NCBI GenBank assembly: GCA_011455275.1
Contig: CP015028.1
Coordinates: 1,586,911-1,650,910 of the forward strand
Length of the DNA stretch: 64,000 nt
Direction of reading: 5' to 3'
DNA from: Pasteurellaceae bacterium Orientalotternb1
GTDB taxonomy: Bacteria > Pseudomonadota > Gammaproteobacteria > Enterobacterales > Pasteurellaceae
Positions 36,478 to 45,084 of this stretch are shown piece by piece; position 1 is the stretch's first letter, and the number at the start of each line of letters is the position of its first letter. Made by a program: the position numbers and the translations under genes. The notes under the pieces are model-generated. The model did not search any database. It worked only from the letters and a program-made list of their open reading frames with translations, and was not told the origin of the DNA.

Positions 36478-39400
36478 TTATTCCGCTTTAATGTGTGGCT
36501 GATTTTCGTCAAATTCCATCAACGGTTTGTGTTCGCTGGCGAGGAAAGTGTAAATCACTGGTAACACGAACAGAGTGAAGATGGTACCGATTGCCAAGCC
36601 TGCGACAATCACAACACCGATACTAAACCGCATCACTGCCCCTGCTCCTGTAGCGTATAGCAATGGGATAAGACCAGCGATCATCGCTGCTGTCGTCATT
36701 AAAATCGGACGCAAACGAATTTTCGCTGCGTAGAAAATCGCTTCGGCTCGGGTTTTGCCGTGGTGGAGTTGCTCTTCTTTTGCCACTTCACACATCAAAA
36801 TACCGTGTTTGGTGATCAAACCGACTAAGGTAATTAACCCCACTTGCGAGTAAATGTTCAGTGTTGAGCCTGGAATTTTGAAAATGCCAAGAATATTCAG
36901 CACCAACAAAGCACCGCTAATCGCAAGCGGTACAGAGACTAAAATCACCATTGGGTCACGCCACGATTCAAACTGAATCGCAAGTACCAAGTAGATCATC
37001 ACCACCGCTAATGCGAAAGTAATCGCTAAGGCGTTGCCTTCCTGTTTGTATTGACGGGCTTCGCTCAAAAAATCATACTGGTAACCCGCTGGCAAAATAC
37101 GAGCTGCCGTTTCTTCCGCCCACGCAACACTATCCCCCATTGAACCTGCAATAATCCCTTCAATTTTCGCTGAATTGAGCTGGTTCATACGTGATAAACT
37201 TGCGGGTTTGGTTTCTAGTTCCATTTTCACAAAAGTACTAAGCGGAATCGCTTGTCCGTTTGTGGCGGTAACAAAATAATTCCCTAAGTCTTGTGGATTA
37301 AGCCGATTTTTACGCACCACTTGCGAAATAATGTTATACGGACGGCTATCAATATCTACACGAGCAAGCGTGGCAGCAGATAAGTAACTCCCCAATGTGG
37401 CACTAATTTGCTGGGCTGTCACACCGTATGTCCCCATTTTGTCACGATCAAGACCGATCTTCATAGCAGCGGTATCAAATTTTAAGCTCAGCTGGGTAAA
37501 GAAGAAGTTGCCCGACTTTTGAGCTTCCTGAAGGAAACGTTGTGCCACATCCGCGAGAGCATGGTAATCGTCCGCAGTAGTAATTATAAAAGAGAAAGGC
37601 AAACCACTTTCACCCGTTGAAATTTCTGGGAAAGAGAATGCTTGCACAGAAAGTTCTGCTACTTTTTTTCCAAGAAGGTTTACATCAGCTGTCACTTCTG
37701 CCTGTGAACGATTACGTTCGCTCCAGTCCACTAATGGAATCAAAGCAAATGCACCATTACCTGATGGCACTCCTGGCATAATTTGTGTGGCACTTACCTC
37801 TGGAATGGTTTGTGTTTCCAAGCCAAAAGGTACCATCACCTCTTGTACATAATCCAAATTGATGTTAGCGGGTCCTGTCCCCATAGCAACCACAATACCG
37901 CGGTCTTCCGCTGGGGCAAGTTCTGTAGGTAGCGATTTTAGCAAAAAAGGGACTGAGGCAAAAATGACCGCTGAAAACAGCAACATCGATTTACGCATAG
38001 TCATCACAAATGCAAGCATATTGGTGTAGCATGTGGTGATTCGATCTAAGAAACGTTCCACGAAACGTTCTAAACGACTCGGTTTTTCAGATTGTTTTAG
38101 GATACGGCTTGACATCATAGGCGATAAAGTCAATGCCGCAATGCCTGAAATAAAGACCGCCCCCGCAAGCGTTAAAGCGAACTCTTTAAATAACGTACCC
38201 GTAATCCCCCCCATCAATGCCATTGGTGAGTAAACCGCCATCAGAGTGACCGTCATTGCAATCACTGGGACGGCAATTTCTCGTGTTCCGATAATCGCCG
38301 CACGGAATGGTGTTTCACCTTCTTTGATATGGCGATCGACGTTTTCAAGCACCACGATCGCATCGTCCACCACCAAGCCGATGGCTAAAATTAAGCCAAG
38401 TAGCGTTAGCAAGTTCAAACTAAAACCGAAACCCTGTAGTACCATAATCACACCAATCAGCGAGATGGGAATAGTGATAATCGGTATGATCATCGCACGC
38501 AATGAACCAAGGAACATTGTGATAACGACCAACACAATAATCGTCGCTTCAAAAATGGTTTTTACTACTTCATTGATCGAACTATTAATTGCAATGGTTT
38601 TGTCGTACATAATTTCCGACTCAATCGAAGTCGGGAGATCAGCTTTAATCTTCTCAAAGGCAGGGTACAAATTTTTCGCCACAGTTAGCGAGTTGGCAGT
38701 ACTTGCGGCTTCAATCGCCAATACCACGGCTTCTGAACCATTCACAATAGCACGGAAATTATCACTGCTTTTTTCCAATTCAACGAGGGCAACATCTTTC
38801 AGTTTAATTTGCTGACCCGTTGAAGTGGTACGCACAACCAAGTTTTCAAGCTGTTCTACATTGCGAGTACTTGATTCTACACGGTTGCCGTAAGCCGTGT
38901 AATAACCGTTACTGTTACCCGCCGCAGTTTGCACATTATTCGCTGACAATGCACCAATCACTTCAGGAGCAGACAAGCCCAGACCTGCCATTTTGTCTGG
39001 ATCAAGCCAAATGCGAAGTGCAAAACTTGCCCCCCCAAACACATTCACTTTTGATACACCACTTACTGTAAACAGCTGCGGTTTTACCACTCGTTCTACA
39101 TAGTCGGTTATTTGTGGTGCTGAAAGCTCCTTAGAAGCAAATCGCACAAAGAGAATCGACTCTAATGAACCAGCTGAAGCCGAAATATTCGGATCTTCAA
39201 CCGCTTGAGGTAATTGAGAACGCACAGCATTCACTTTAGACGACACGTCAGCCACTGCAATGCTAGGGTCAGTGTTCAACCGCATTTTCACCGTAATAGT
39301 ACTGGTATTCGGTGCACTTGATGAGGTGATGTAATCAATATTGTTGGCTTGAGCAATAGATTCCTCAAGCTTTGAGGTAACGAATGCCTGAATGGTGTCA

Positions 39401-39567
39401 GCATCTGCTCCTGGATAAACCGTATTGACCGTGACAACCGTATTAACCATTTCTGGGTATTCACGCACTTGCAATTTAAAAATCGCCTGCAAGCCCAAAA
39501 TCACAATCACAATACTGATACTGATCGCAAGAACGGGGCGTTTGATAAAAATATCGGTAAATTTCAT
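36478..39567 (-). CDS. acrB: RND multidrug efflux pump, AcrB type, 1029 aa
   Basis: Inner-membrane proton/drug antiporter of a tripartite pump. Twelve helices in two repeats flank the large periplasmic domains. Characteristic stretches include ISLIGVIMVLQGFGFSLN, GLVVDDAIVVLENVDRH (helix 4 with the paired Asp of the proton relay) and GLITLVGLITKHGILM. Length is typical (about 1030). It starts 12 bases after the membrane-fusion gene. No outer-membrane channel gene is adjacent, so it probably shares a TolC-like protein encoded elsewhere. Confidence 0.93.
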   Translation of the reverse strand: MKFTDIFIKRPVLAISISIVIVILGLQAIFKLQVREYPEMVNTVVTVNTVYPGADADTIQAFVTSKLEESIAQANNIDYITSSSAPNTSTITVKMRLNTDPSIAVADVSSKVNAVRSQLPQAVEDPNISASAGSLESILFVRFASKELSAPQITDYVERVVKPQLFTVSGVSKVNVFGGASFALRIWLDPDKMAGLGLSAPEVIGALSANNVQTAAGNSNGYYTAYGNRVESSTRNVEQLENLVVRTTSTGQQIKLKDVALVELEKSSDNFRAIVNGSEAVVLAIEAASTANSLTVAKNLYPAFEKIKADLPTSIESEIMYDKTIAINSSINEVVKTIFEATIIVLVVITMFLGSLRAMIIPIITIPISLIGVIMVLQGFGFSLNLLTLLGLILAIGLVVDDAIVVLENVDRHIKEGETPFRAAIIGTREIAVPVIAMTVTLMAVYSPMALMGGITGTLFKEFALTLAGAVFISGIAALTLSPMMSSRILKQSEKPSRLERFVERFLDRITTCYTNMLAFVMTMRKSMLLFSAVIFASVPFLLKSLPTELAPAEDRGIVVAMGTGPANINLDYVQEVMVPFGLETQTIPEVSATQIMPGVPSGNGAFALIPLVDWSERNRSQAEVTADVNLLGKKVAELSVQAFSFPEISTGESGLPFSFIITTADDYHALADVAQRFLQEAQKSGNFFFTQLSLKFDTAAMKIGLDRDKMGTYGVTAQQISATLGSYLSAATLARVDIDSRPYNIISQVVRKNRLNPQDLGNYFVTATNGQAIPLSTFVKMELETKPASLSRMNQLNSAKIEGIIAGSMGDSVAWAEETAARILPAGYQYDFLSEARQYKQEGNALAITFALAVVMIYLVLAIQFESWRDPMVILVSVPLAISGALLVLNILGIFKIPGSTLNIYSQVGLITLVGLITKHGILMCEVAKEEQLHHGKTRAEAIFYAAKIRLRPILMTTAAMIAGLIPLLYATGAGAVMRFSIGVVIVAGLAIGTIFTLFVLPVIYTFLASEHKPLMEFDENQPHIKAE

Positions 39568-39579
39568 ATTATTATCCCA

Positions 39580-40767
39580 TTACAAACGAGTTGATTCAGC
39601 AGGTTCCACTGTGCCCGCACCTTGTTTGTCAGAAATTTCGATCAATGCATTGTTACGCAGACGTTGGAAGCCACCAGTGACAATAGTATCACCAACTTTT
39701 ACGCCTTGATCTAACTGAGCGTAAAGTCCTTGGCGATCTTTAGTTTTCACTTCCACTTGTTTCACCCGAGCTAATTTCGACACATCACGTCCCATGCCTT
39801 CAAATTTCGCTTTTTCTTCAGCGGAAAGCGGCACAAGCACATAAGCACTTTCGCCATACATCGTATAAGTTACCGCAATTTGAGGCACCACAACTTGGCT
39901 GTATTCCGTTGGCATAGCAATACGCAACCGAGCAAACATCCCCGAATAGAGCTTACCACGCCCATCCACCACCGCTTCTAAATCCACCAACCCTGTTGTT
40001 TTATTGACCGCAGGATCGATCGCCACAATACGAGCATCAAAGGTTTGTCCTAAAAGTGCATCGGCGGTAATCGTCACTTTCTGTCCGACAGTAATACGTT
40101 CTAAATCCGTTTGTGGCAGGGTGAAGCTCACTTTCATTTGGCTGCGATCTTCCACACGCACAATTTCGGTTCCCATATTGATGTACTGACCGACATTGAT
40201 TTTCACAATACCCGCTTCACCATCGAATGGAGCATAAATTTGACGGCGTTTTAAGCCTGATCTTGCTGACTCAATATTTGCAACCAACTGATTGTAAGCA
40301 GACTGAGCATTATCAAATTCCGCTTTAGAAGCACTGTTTGATTTCACTAACTGGCGGAAACGCTCGTAATTCGCTTGCACATTCGGTAGCTGAGCTTCCA
40401 TTGCACGCAATGATGCCATCTCCACACTACTGTCTAATTCAACTAACAATTGACCTTTTTTCACCATATCGCCCGATTTCACCAAAATGCGACTGACCGT
40501 CCCACTCATTTGTGAACTCAACATCGCCCCTTGGTTAGGACGCACATAACCCACCGCTTCAATCGCAGGTGTCCACTCTTTTGCCTCCACTTTCATCACC
40601 GTCACCAAACTCGCATTTTCTGGCATATTTTTCACAAACTCGGCTTTTTTATGGCTCACAAAAAAGTTGAAGCCCACAACGCCGACAAATAAAAGGGCGA
40701 TTAGCAATAATACCGAGACAAAACCGAATTTTTTCACTGAAGACGGTTTTTGATTTTCTAAAGTCAT
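39580..40767 (-). CDS. acrA: RND efflux membrane-fusion protein, AcrA type, 395 aa
   Basis: Periplasmic adaptor joining the RND pump to the outer-membrane channel. It has one N-terminal membrane segment (FGFVSVLLLIALLFVGVVGFN) instead of a lipobox, then a split lipoyl domain, an alpha-hairpin (about residues 110-165) and beta-barrel domains with ALLGQTFDARIVAIDPAVN. It lies between the TetR regulator and the pump gene with 12-15 base gaps. Confidence 0.93.
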   Translation of the reverse strand: MTLENQKPSSVKKFGFVSVLLLIALLFVGVVGFNFFVSHKKAEFVKNMPENASLVTVMKVEAKEWTPAIEAVGYVRPNQGAMLSSQMSGTVSRILVKSGDMVKKGQLLVELDSSVEMASLRAMEAQLPNVQANYERFRQLVKSNSASKAEFDNAQSAYNQLVANIESARSGLKRRQIYAPFDGEAGIVKINVGQYINMGTEIVRVEDRSQMKVSFTLPQTDLERITVGQKVTITADALLGQTFDARIVAIDPAVNKTTGLVDLEAVVDGRGKLYSGMFARLRIAMPTEYSQVVVPQIAVTYTMYGESAYVLVPLSAEEKAKFEGMGRDVSKLARVKQVEVKTKDRQGLYAQLDQGVKVGDTIVTGGFQRLRNNALIEISDKQGAGTVEPAESTRL

Positions 40768-40782
40768 ATTTTCTCCGTTACA

Positions 40783-41364
40783 TCAAAGGCTGATAGATTT
40801 CCAAGTTCGAAGCATCATCTCCTCGATCTCTGCTTCAGAATACTGTTTTTTCATCAAAGTTTGCTGCCGCATAATATCCCACGCCACACGCATCGTCATA
40901 GCAAACAAAATATGGCGATCTAAATTAACTATCTCGCCCTGTGAAATGCCCTTCGATACACACTGACTCCATACTAGCTGAACATTTTCAATGCACGATT
41001 GCACAGTTTCCTGATAATTTGGTAACAATTCATATTGATAAAAATTAAGCACCACATTTGGATTTGCTTGCATAAATTGCCATGTTGAACGCCATAAAGC
41101 ACAATACTGTTCAAATGTGGATAGGCTTGAGTCAAAGGCTTGCTGTGTATGGCGATGATAGCAATCAAACAGATGTAGAATAAGTTGCTTAAGCAGTTCA
41201 TCTTTATCTTTAAAATAAAGATAAATCGTTCCCACCGACACACCCGCTTCTTTGGCAATTTTATGGGTGGAAATATTGTGCATTCCCACCTTTGCCATCA
41301 GCTCGTCTGCGGCTTTTAAAATACGCAACGCCATTTCATTTTGTGGCGTAGTCATTGCATTCAT
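40783..41364 (-). CDS. TetR/AcrR-family regulator of the efflux operon, 193 aa
   Basis: The N-terminal helix-turn-helix (RILKAADELMAKVGMHNIST, then KIAKEAGVSVGTIYLYFKDKDELL, about residues 12-60) is the TetR domain. The C-terminal ligand domain is divergent, as usual. It is the first gene of regulator-acrA-acrB and lies next to a palindromic operator, suggesting autoregulation and drug-responsive derepression. ATG 41364 follows AAGGAA; the TTG two codons earlier is less likely. Confidence 0.88.
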   Translation of the reverse strand: MNAMTTPQNEMALRILKAADELMAKVGMHNISTHKIAKEAGVSVGTIYLYFKDKDELLKQLILHLFDCYHRHTQQAFDSSLSTFEQYCALWRSTWQFMQANPNVVLNFYQYELLPNYQETVQSCIENVQLVWSQCVSKGISQGEIVNLDRHILFAMTMRVAWDIMRQQTLMKKQYSEAEIEEMMLRTWKSISL

Positions 41365-41380
41365 TATCAATTTCCTTTAC

Positions 41381-41394
41381 TGAACGCTCGTTCA
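41381..41394. promoter_or_regulatory. TetR-type operator palindrome
   Basis: TGAACG-CT-CGTTCA is a perfect palindrome with a 2-base centre, 17 bases from the regulator start. Palindromes of the form TGAACG-N2-CGTTCA are typical for AcrR-like repressors. Binding here is inferred from position. Confidence 0.65.
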
Positions 41395-41555
41395 TTACGA
41401 CGGCATTTTACCGATTTTTCCTATTTAAGCAAAAAGTAAAGGTGCAAATTTTGTAAATTTGCAAAATTCTTCTCGGAAGTGACCGCTTGTAAAAAGAAAT
41501 TCTGCCCTGCTTGCGAGGCAGTACAAATGAGCAAAAACATTTTATCCTTTATTTT

Positions 41556-41571
41556 ACGCAATCGTTTGCGT
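41556..41571 (+). promoter_or_regulatory. PurR box at the purH promoter
   Basis: ACGCAATCGTTTGCGT fits the E. coli PurR consensus ANGCAANCGNTTNCNT at every defined position. A TATAAT -10 (41572-41577) follows directly, so bound PurR would block RNA polymerase. Confidence 0.85.
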
Positions 41572-41618
41572 TATAATTCTGCCCGTTTTTTTACAGTCTT
41601 AGCAAAGAGGAAAAATCA

Positions 41619-43220
41619 ATGGCTGATCGCCCAATTCAACAAGCGTTATTAAGTGTGTCGGACAAAACTGGCATTGTCGAGTTTGCTCAAGGTTTAGTGC
41701 AGCGTGGTGTGAAATTATTATCCACAGGCGGCACCGCCAAATTACTTGCCGATAGCGGCTTGCCCGTTACAGAAGTATCGGATTACACAGGGTTTCCTGA
41801 AATGATGGACGGTCGGGTCAAGACCTTACACCCGAAAGTACACGGCGGGATTTTAGGTCGTCGTGGCACCGATGATGCGGTGATGAGCGAACACGACATT
41901 GAACGCATTGACATGGTGGTGGTCAATCTCTATCCGTTTGCGGCAACGGTTGCCAAACCTGATTGTAGCCTAGAAGATGCAGTGGAAAATATCGACATCG
42001 GCGGGCCAACAATGGTGCGTTCTGCGGCGAAAAACCATAAAGATGTGGCGATTGTAGTCAATAATAACGATTTCGATACGATTTTAGCTGAAATGGATCA
42101 GCACCAAAATTCATTGACTTTGGCAACCCGTTTCAATCTTGCCATCAAAGCCTTTGAACATACCGCACAATACGATTCGATGATTGCCAACTACTTCGGG
42201 CAACTTGTGCCTGCTTATCAAGGGGCTGACGAAGAAGATTTAACCCAACCTTGCGGGCAATTCCCACGCACATTAAACCTCAATTTCACCCGCAAACAGA
42301 CGATGCGTTATGGCGAAAACAGCCATCAAAATGCGGCGTTCTATGTGGAAAATGCACTCAAAGAAGCGAGCGTAGCAACCGCAAAACAGTTGCAAGGCAA
42401 AGCACTGTCTTACAACAATATTGCCGATACCGATGCCGCCCTTGAGTGCGTGAAAGAGTTCCAAGAACCTGCGTGCGTAATTGTGAAACACGCTAATCCT
42501 TGCGGTGTGGCGTTAGGCGAAAATATTTTGGAAGCCTACAATCGTGCTTACCAAACCGATCCAACTTCTGCTTTCGGCGGCATTATCGCTTTCAACCGTG
42601 AACTAGACGGCGAAACGGCTCAAACTATTGCAGAACGTCAATTTGTGGAGGTGATCATCGCCCCAACCATTTCCGAAGCAGCAAAAGAAGCCCTTGCGAA
42701 GAAGAAAAACGTGCGAGTGTTGGAATGTGGTGAATTTAGCGACTTACCGCCACATCGTTTAGATTACAAGCGAGTCAATGGCGGCTTATTAGTGCAAGAT
42801 GCCGACCAAAAACAGATTGGCGTGGAAGATTTAGAATTTGTCAGTGAACGTAAACCAACCAAAGAAGAAATGGAAGATTTGCTGTTCTGCTGGAAAGTGG
42901 CGAAATATGTGAAATCAAATGCGATTGTCTATGCGAAAAACAAACAGACGATTGGCATCGGGGCAGGACAAATGAGCCGTGTCTATTCCGCCAAAATCGC
43001 TGGTATCAAAGCCAAAGACGAAGGCTTGCAAGTTGCAGGCTGCGTGATGGCGTCTGATGCGTTCTTCCCATTCCGTGACGGCATTGATGCAGCAGCGAAA
43101 GTGGGCATTACTTGCGTGATCCACCCAGGTGGCTCAATGCGTGACCAAGAAGTGATCGATGCTGCCAACGAACACGGTATGGCGATGGTATTGACAGGAA
43201 TGCGTCACTTCCGTCATTAA
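41619..43220 (+). CDS. purH: bifunctional AICAR transformylase / IMP cyclohydrolase PurH, 533 aa
   Basis: Catalyses the last two steps to IMP. The N-terminal cyclohydrolase domain has [13 protein letters not shown] and [15 protein letters not shown]. The C-terminal transformylase has the catalytic KHANPCG and the [11 protein letters not shown] segment. Length is normal. No purD follows; instead a strong terminator comes next. PurR control is indicated by the operator at 41556. It feeds IMP to guaB and guaA elsewhere in the window. Confidence 0.97.
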   Translation: MADRPIQQALLSVSDKTGIVEFAQGLVQRGVKLLSTGGTAKLLADSGLPVTEVSDYTGFPEMMDGRVKTLHPKVHGGILGRRGTDDAVMSEHDIERIDMVVVNLYPFAATVAKPDCSLEDAVENIDIGGPTMVRSAAKNHKDVAIVVNNNDFDTILAEMDQHQNSLTLATRFNLAIKAFEHTAQYDSMIANYFGQLVPAYQGADEEDLTQPCGQFPRTLNLNFTRKQTMRYGENSHQNAAFYVENALKEASVATAKQLQGKALSYNNIADTDAALECVKEFQEPACVIVKHANPCGVALGENILEAYNRAYQTDPTSAFGGIIAFNRELDGETAQTIAERQFVEVIIAPTISEAAKEALAKKKNVRVLECGEFSDLPPHRLDYKRVNGGLLVQDADQKQIGVEDLEFVSERKPTKEEMEDLLFCWKVAKYVKSNAIVYAKNKQTIGIGAGQMSRVYSAKIAGIKAKDEGLQVAGCVMASDAFFPFRDGIDAAAKVGITCVIHPGGSMRDQEVIDAANEHGMAMVLTGMRHFRH

Positions 43221-43235
43221 TTATTTTCAGGCATA

Positions 43236-43267
43236 AAAAATGGTAGGCTTTTCAGCCTACCATTTTT
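43236..43267 (+). terminator. purH bidirectional terminator
   Basis: A 13-bp stem, AAAAATGGTAGGC (43236-43248) with GCCTACCATTTTT (43255-43267). It is A-rich on one side and T-rich on the other, so it works in both directions. Confidence 0.85.
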
Positions 43268-43349
43268 GGTTTACAAGCGGTCAGTTCATGCAAAAGTTTT
43301 GCACATCGGAGGAAAAACTGCCCTTATACTTGTAACTTGTAGTGAAAGA

Positions 43350-43703
43350 CTACTTTTTCATCATTTCGCCTTTCATTTCAGGTTTCGCCATCATGTCATC
43401 TGATTTCATCATCTCGTGCGACTTCATCATTTTGTCGTCTGATTTCATCATTTTATCATCTTTCATCATCTCACCTTTTTTCATTGCGTGATCTGAATGC
43501 ATTTTAGCGTCCCCCATTTTTTTGTCGGCAGTCATCATTTTGTCTGATTTCATATCCGACATTTTCATCTCCTCTTTGACACATTTACCGTCTTTCATTT
43601 CCATACACGGTTTCATACCATCTTTTGACATTTTATCGTCTGCTTGTACTGATGCACTCATTGCAAATACACCAAGTAACGCAACAAACATTGATTTTTT
43701 CAT
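43350..43703 (-). CDS. exported Met/Lys-rich MxKDx-type repeat protein, 117 aa
   Basis: A signal peptide (MKKSMFVALLGVFAMSASVQA, residues about 1-21) precedes a mature part made almost entirely of Met, Lys, Asp, Glu, Ser and His. Irregular pentapeptide-like repeats such as DKMMK, DDKMMKS and HEMMKSD predominate, and there is a single CxxxxxxxC near residues 33-41. This resembles the small pentapeptide MXKDX repeat family, whose function is unknown. Clustered Met and His in the periplasm suggest Cu(I) or other metal binding, but that is inference. AGGAG-like ribosome site. It is transcribed alone, divergent from afuA. Confidence 0.75.
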   Translation of the reverse strand: MKKSMFVALLGVFAMSASVQADDKMSKDGMKPCMEMKDGKCVKEEMKMSDMKSDKMMTADKKMGDAKMHSDHAMKKGEMMKDDKMMKSDDKMMKSHEMMKSDDMMAKPEMKGEMMKK

Positions 43704-43842
43704 TTAAAGCTCCTTTTGTTTTTATTTCTTTTAGTCCAACTTATACTGTTGGTAATCTGAATTGCCTCATCGGCTTTGCATTTGTCTAGGCTACTTTCGC
43801 TTTCTTACAGATAAATTGAAATTTTTTTAAAATTCTTCGATT

Positions 43843-43858
43843 TGTGAACTACTTCACA
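43843..43858 (+). promoter_or_regulatory. consensus CRP box at the afuA promoter
   Basis: TGTGA-ACTACT-TCACA is a perfect CRP core. A -10-like TATAGT lies at 43880-43885. With a start near 43892 the box would centre at about -41.5, the class II activator position. I see no good Fur box here. Confidence 0.8.
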
Positions 43859-43921
43859 GTCTTGTTTGCAAAAATTCGTTATAGTTGACTTCGCTTTTTC
43901 CATATAAAACAAGGAATTACT

Positions 43922-44956
43922 ATGAAATCAAAAGCATTTTCTCTCACACTCTCTACCCTTCTACTAGGTTCCATATTAGCCACTTCAGCAAATGCTGCAG
44001 GACGTTTAGTGGTTTATTGCAGTGCCACAAACCTGTTCTGTGAACAAGAAACAAAAGCCTTTAGCGAAAAATATGACGTTAAAGTCTCTTTTATCCGTAA
44101 CGGTTCTGGCAGCACGCTGGCGAAAGTTGAAGCGGAAAAAAATAATCCACAAGCCGATGTATGGTATGGTGGGACACTCGATCCACAATCGCAAGCGGGT
44201 GAAATGGGCTTGCTTCAGCCTTACCAATCACCGAATTTGACACAGATTATCGAAAAATTCCGTGATCCTGCCAAAGTGAAAGGCAATTACAGCTCGGCGG
44301 TTTATATGGGGATTTTAGGCTACGGTGTGAATCTTGATCGGTTGAAAAAACTGGGGATTGATAAAGTTCCTTCTTCTTGGGAAGATTTACTTGACTCACG
44401 CCTTGCTGGCGAAATTCAAATTGCCGATCCGCAAAGTTCTGGTACCGCTTATACAGCAATCGCAACCTTTGTACAACTTTGGGGTGAAGACAAAGCGTTT
44501 GATTACTTCAAAAAACTACATAAAAATGTGTCTCAATATACCAAATCAGGCATTACCCCTTCCCGTAATACCGCACGAGGGGAAACGGCAATCGGCATCG
44601 GTTTCTTACACGACTATTCGGTTGAAAAGAAAAATGGAGCAAATATTGAGATGATCGTACCAAGCGAAGGCACGGGTTATGAACTCGGCGGCGTGAGCAT
44701 TTTGAAAGGTGCGAGAAATCTGGATAACGCTAAATTGTTCGTTGATTGGGCATTATCAAAAGAAGCACAAGAACTCTCTTGGCAAAAAGCGGAATCTTTC
44801 CAAGTTTTAACCAATACCACCGCCCAGTCATCGCCTTATTCACAAGATCCAACCAAGTTGAATCTTATCAACTACGATTTTGAAAAATATGGCTCAAGTG
44901 ATGAACGTAAACGCCTAATTGAAAAATGGGTCACTGAAGTGAAATTAGCGAATTAA
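43922..44956 (+). CDS. afuA: AfuA periplasmic substrate-binding protein, 344 aa
   Basis: Solute-binding protein of the AfuABC ABC importer. A signal peptide ends near residue 25 (TSANA). The mature start GRLVVYCSATNLFCEQE and the NGSGSTLAKVEAEKNNPQADVWYGG segment match Actinobacillus AfuA. It was first named as a ferric-iron binder, but AfuA of A. pleuropneumoniae was later shown to bind sugar phosphates such as glucose-6-phosphate. The consensus CRP box upstream agrees better with a sugar-phosphate role. AAGGA precedes the ATG. Confidence 0.92.
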   Translation: MKSKAFSLTLSTLLLGSILATSANAAGRLVVYCSATNLFCEQETKAFSEKYDVKVSFIRNGSGSTLAKVEAEKNNPQADVWYGGTLDPQSQAGEMGLLQPYQSPNLTQIIEKFRDPAKVKGNYSSAVYMGILGYGVNLDRLKKLGIDKVPSSWEDLLDSRLAGEIQIADPQSSGTAYTAIATFVQLWGEDKAFDYFKKLHKNVSQYTKSGITPSRNTARGETAIGIGFLHDYSVEKKNGANIEMIVPSEGTGYELGGVSILKGARNLDNAKLFVDWALSKEAQELSWQKAESFQVLTNTTAQSSPYSQDPTKLNLINYDFEKYGSSDERKRLIEKWVTEVKLAN

Positions 44957-45084
44957 TCATAAATATTCGGGCAGGGTTGAACTGCCCTCATTTGCAAAAT
45001 TTCTATATAATCTGACCGCTTGTACTTTCGTGAATATGCACTGTATGCATTCACAGACGCAGTTCATTTTACGTTCCACTAAAT

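Noticed and set aside
38246-38815. 189-residue plus-strand frame inside acrB
   Set aside because: Antisense to the conserved RND pump gene; Ser/Ile/Thr-rich shadow with no ribosome site.
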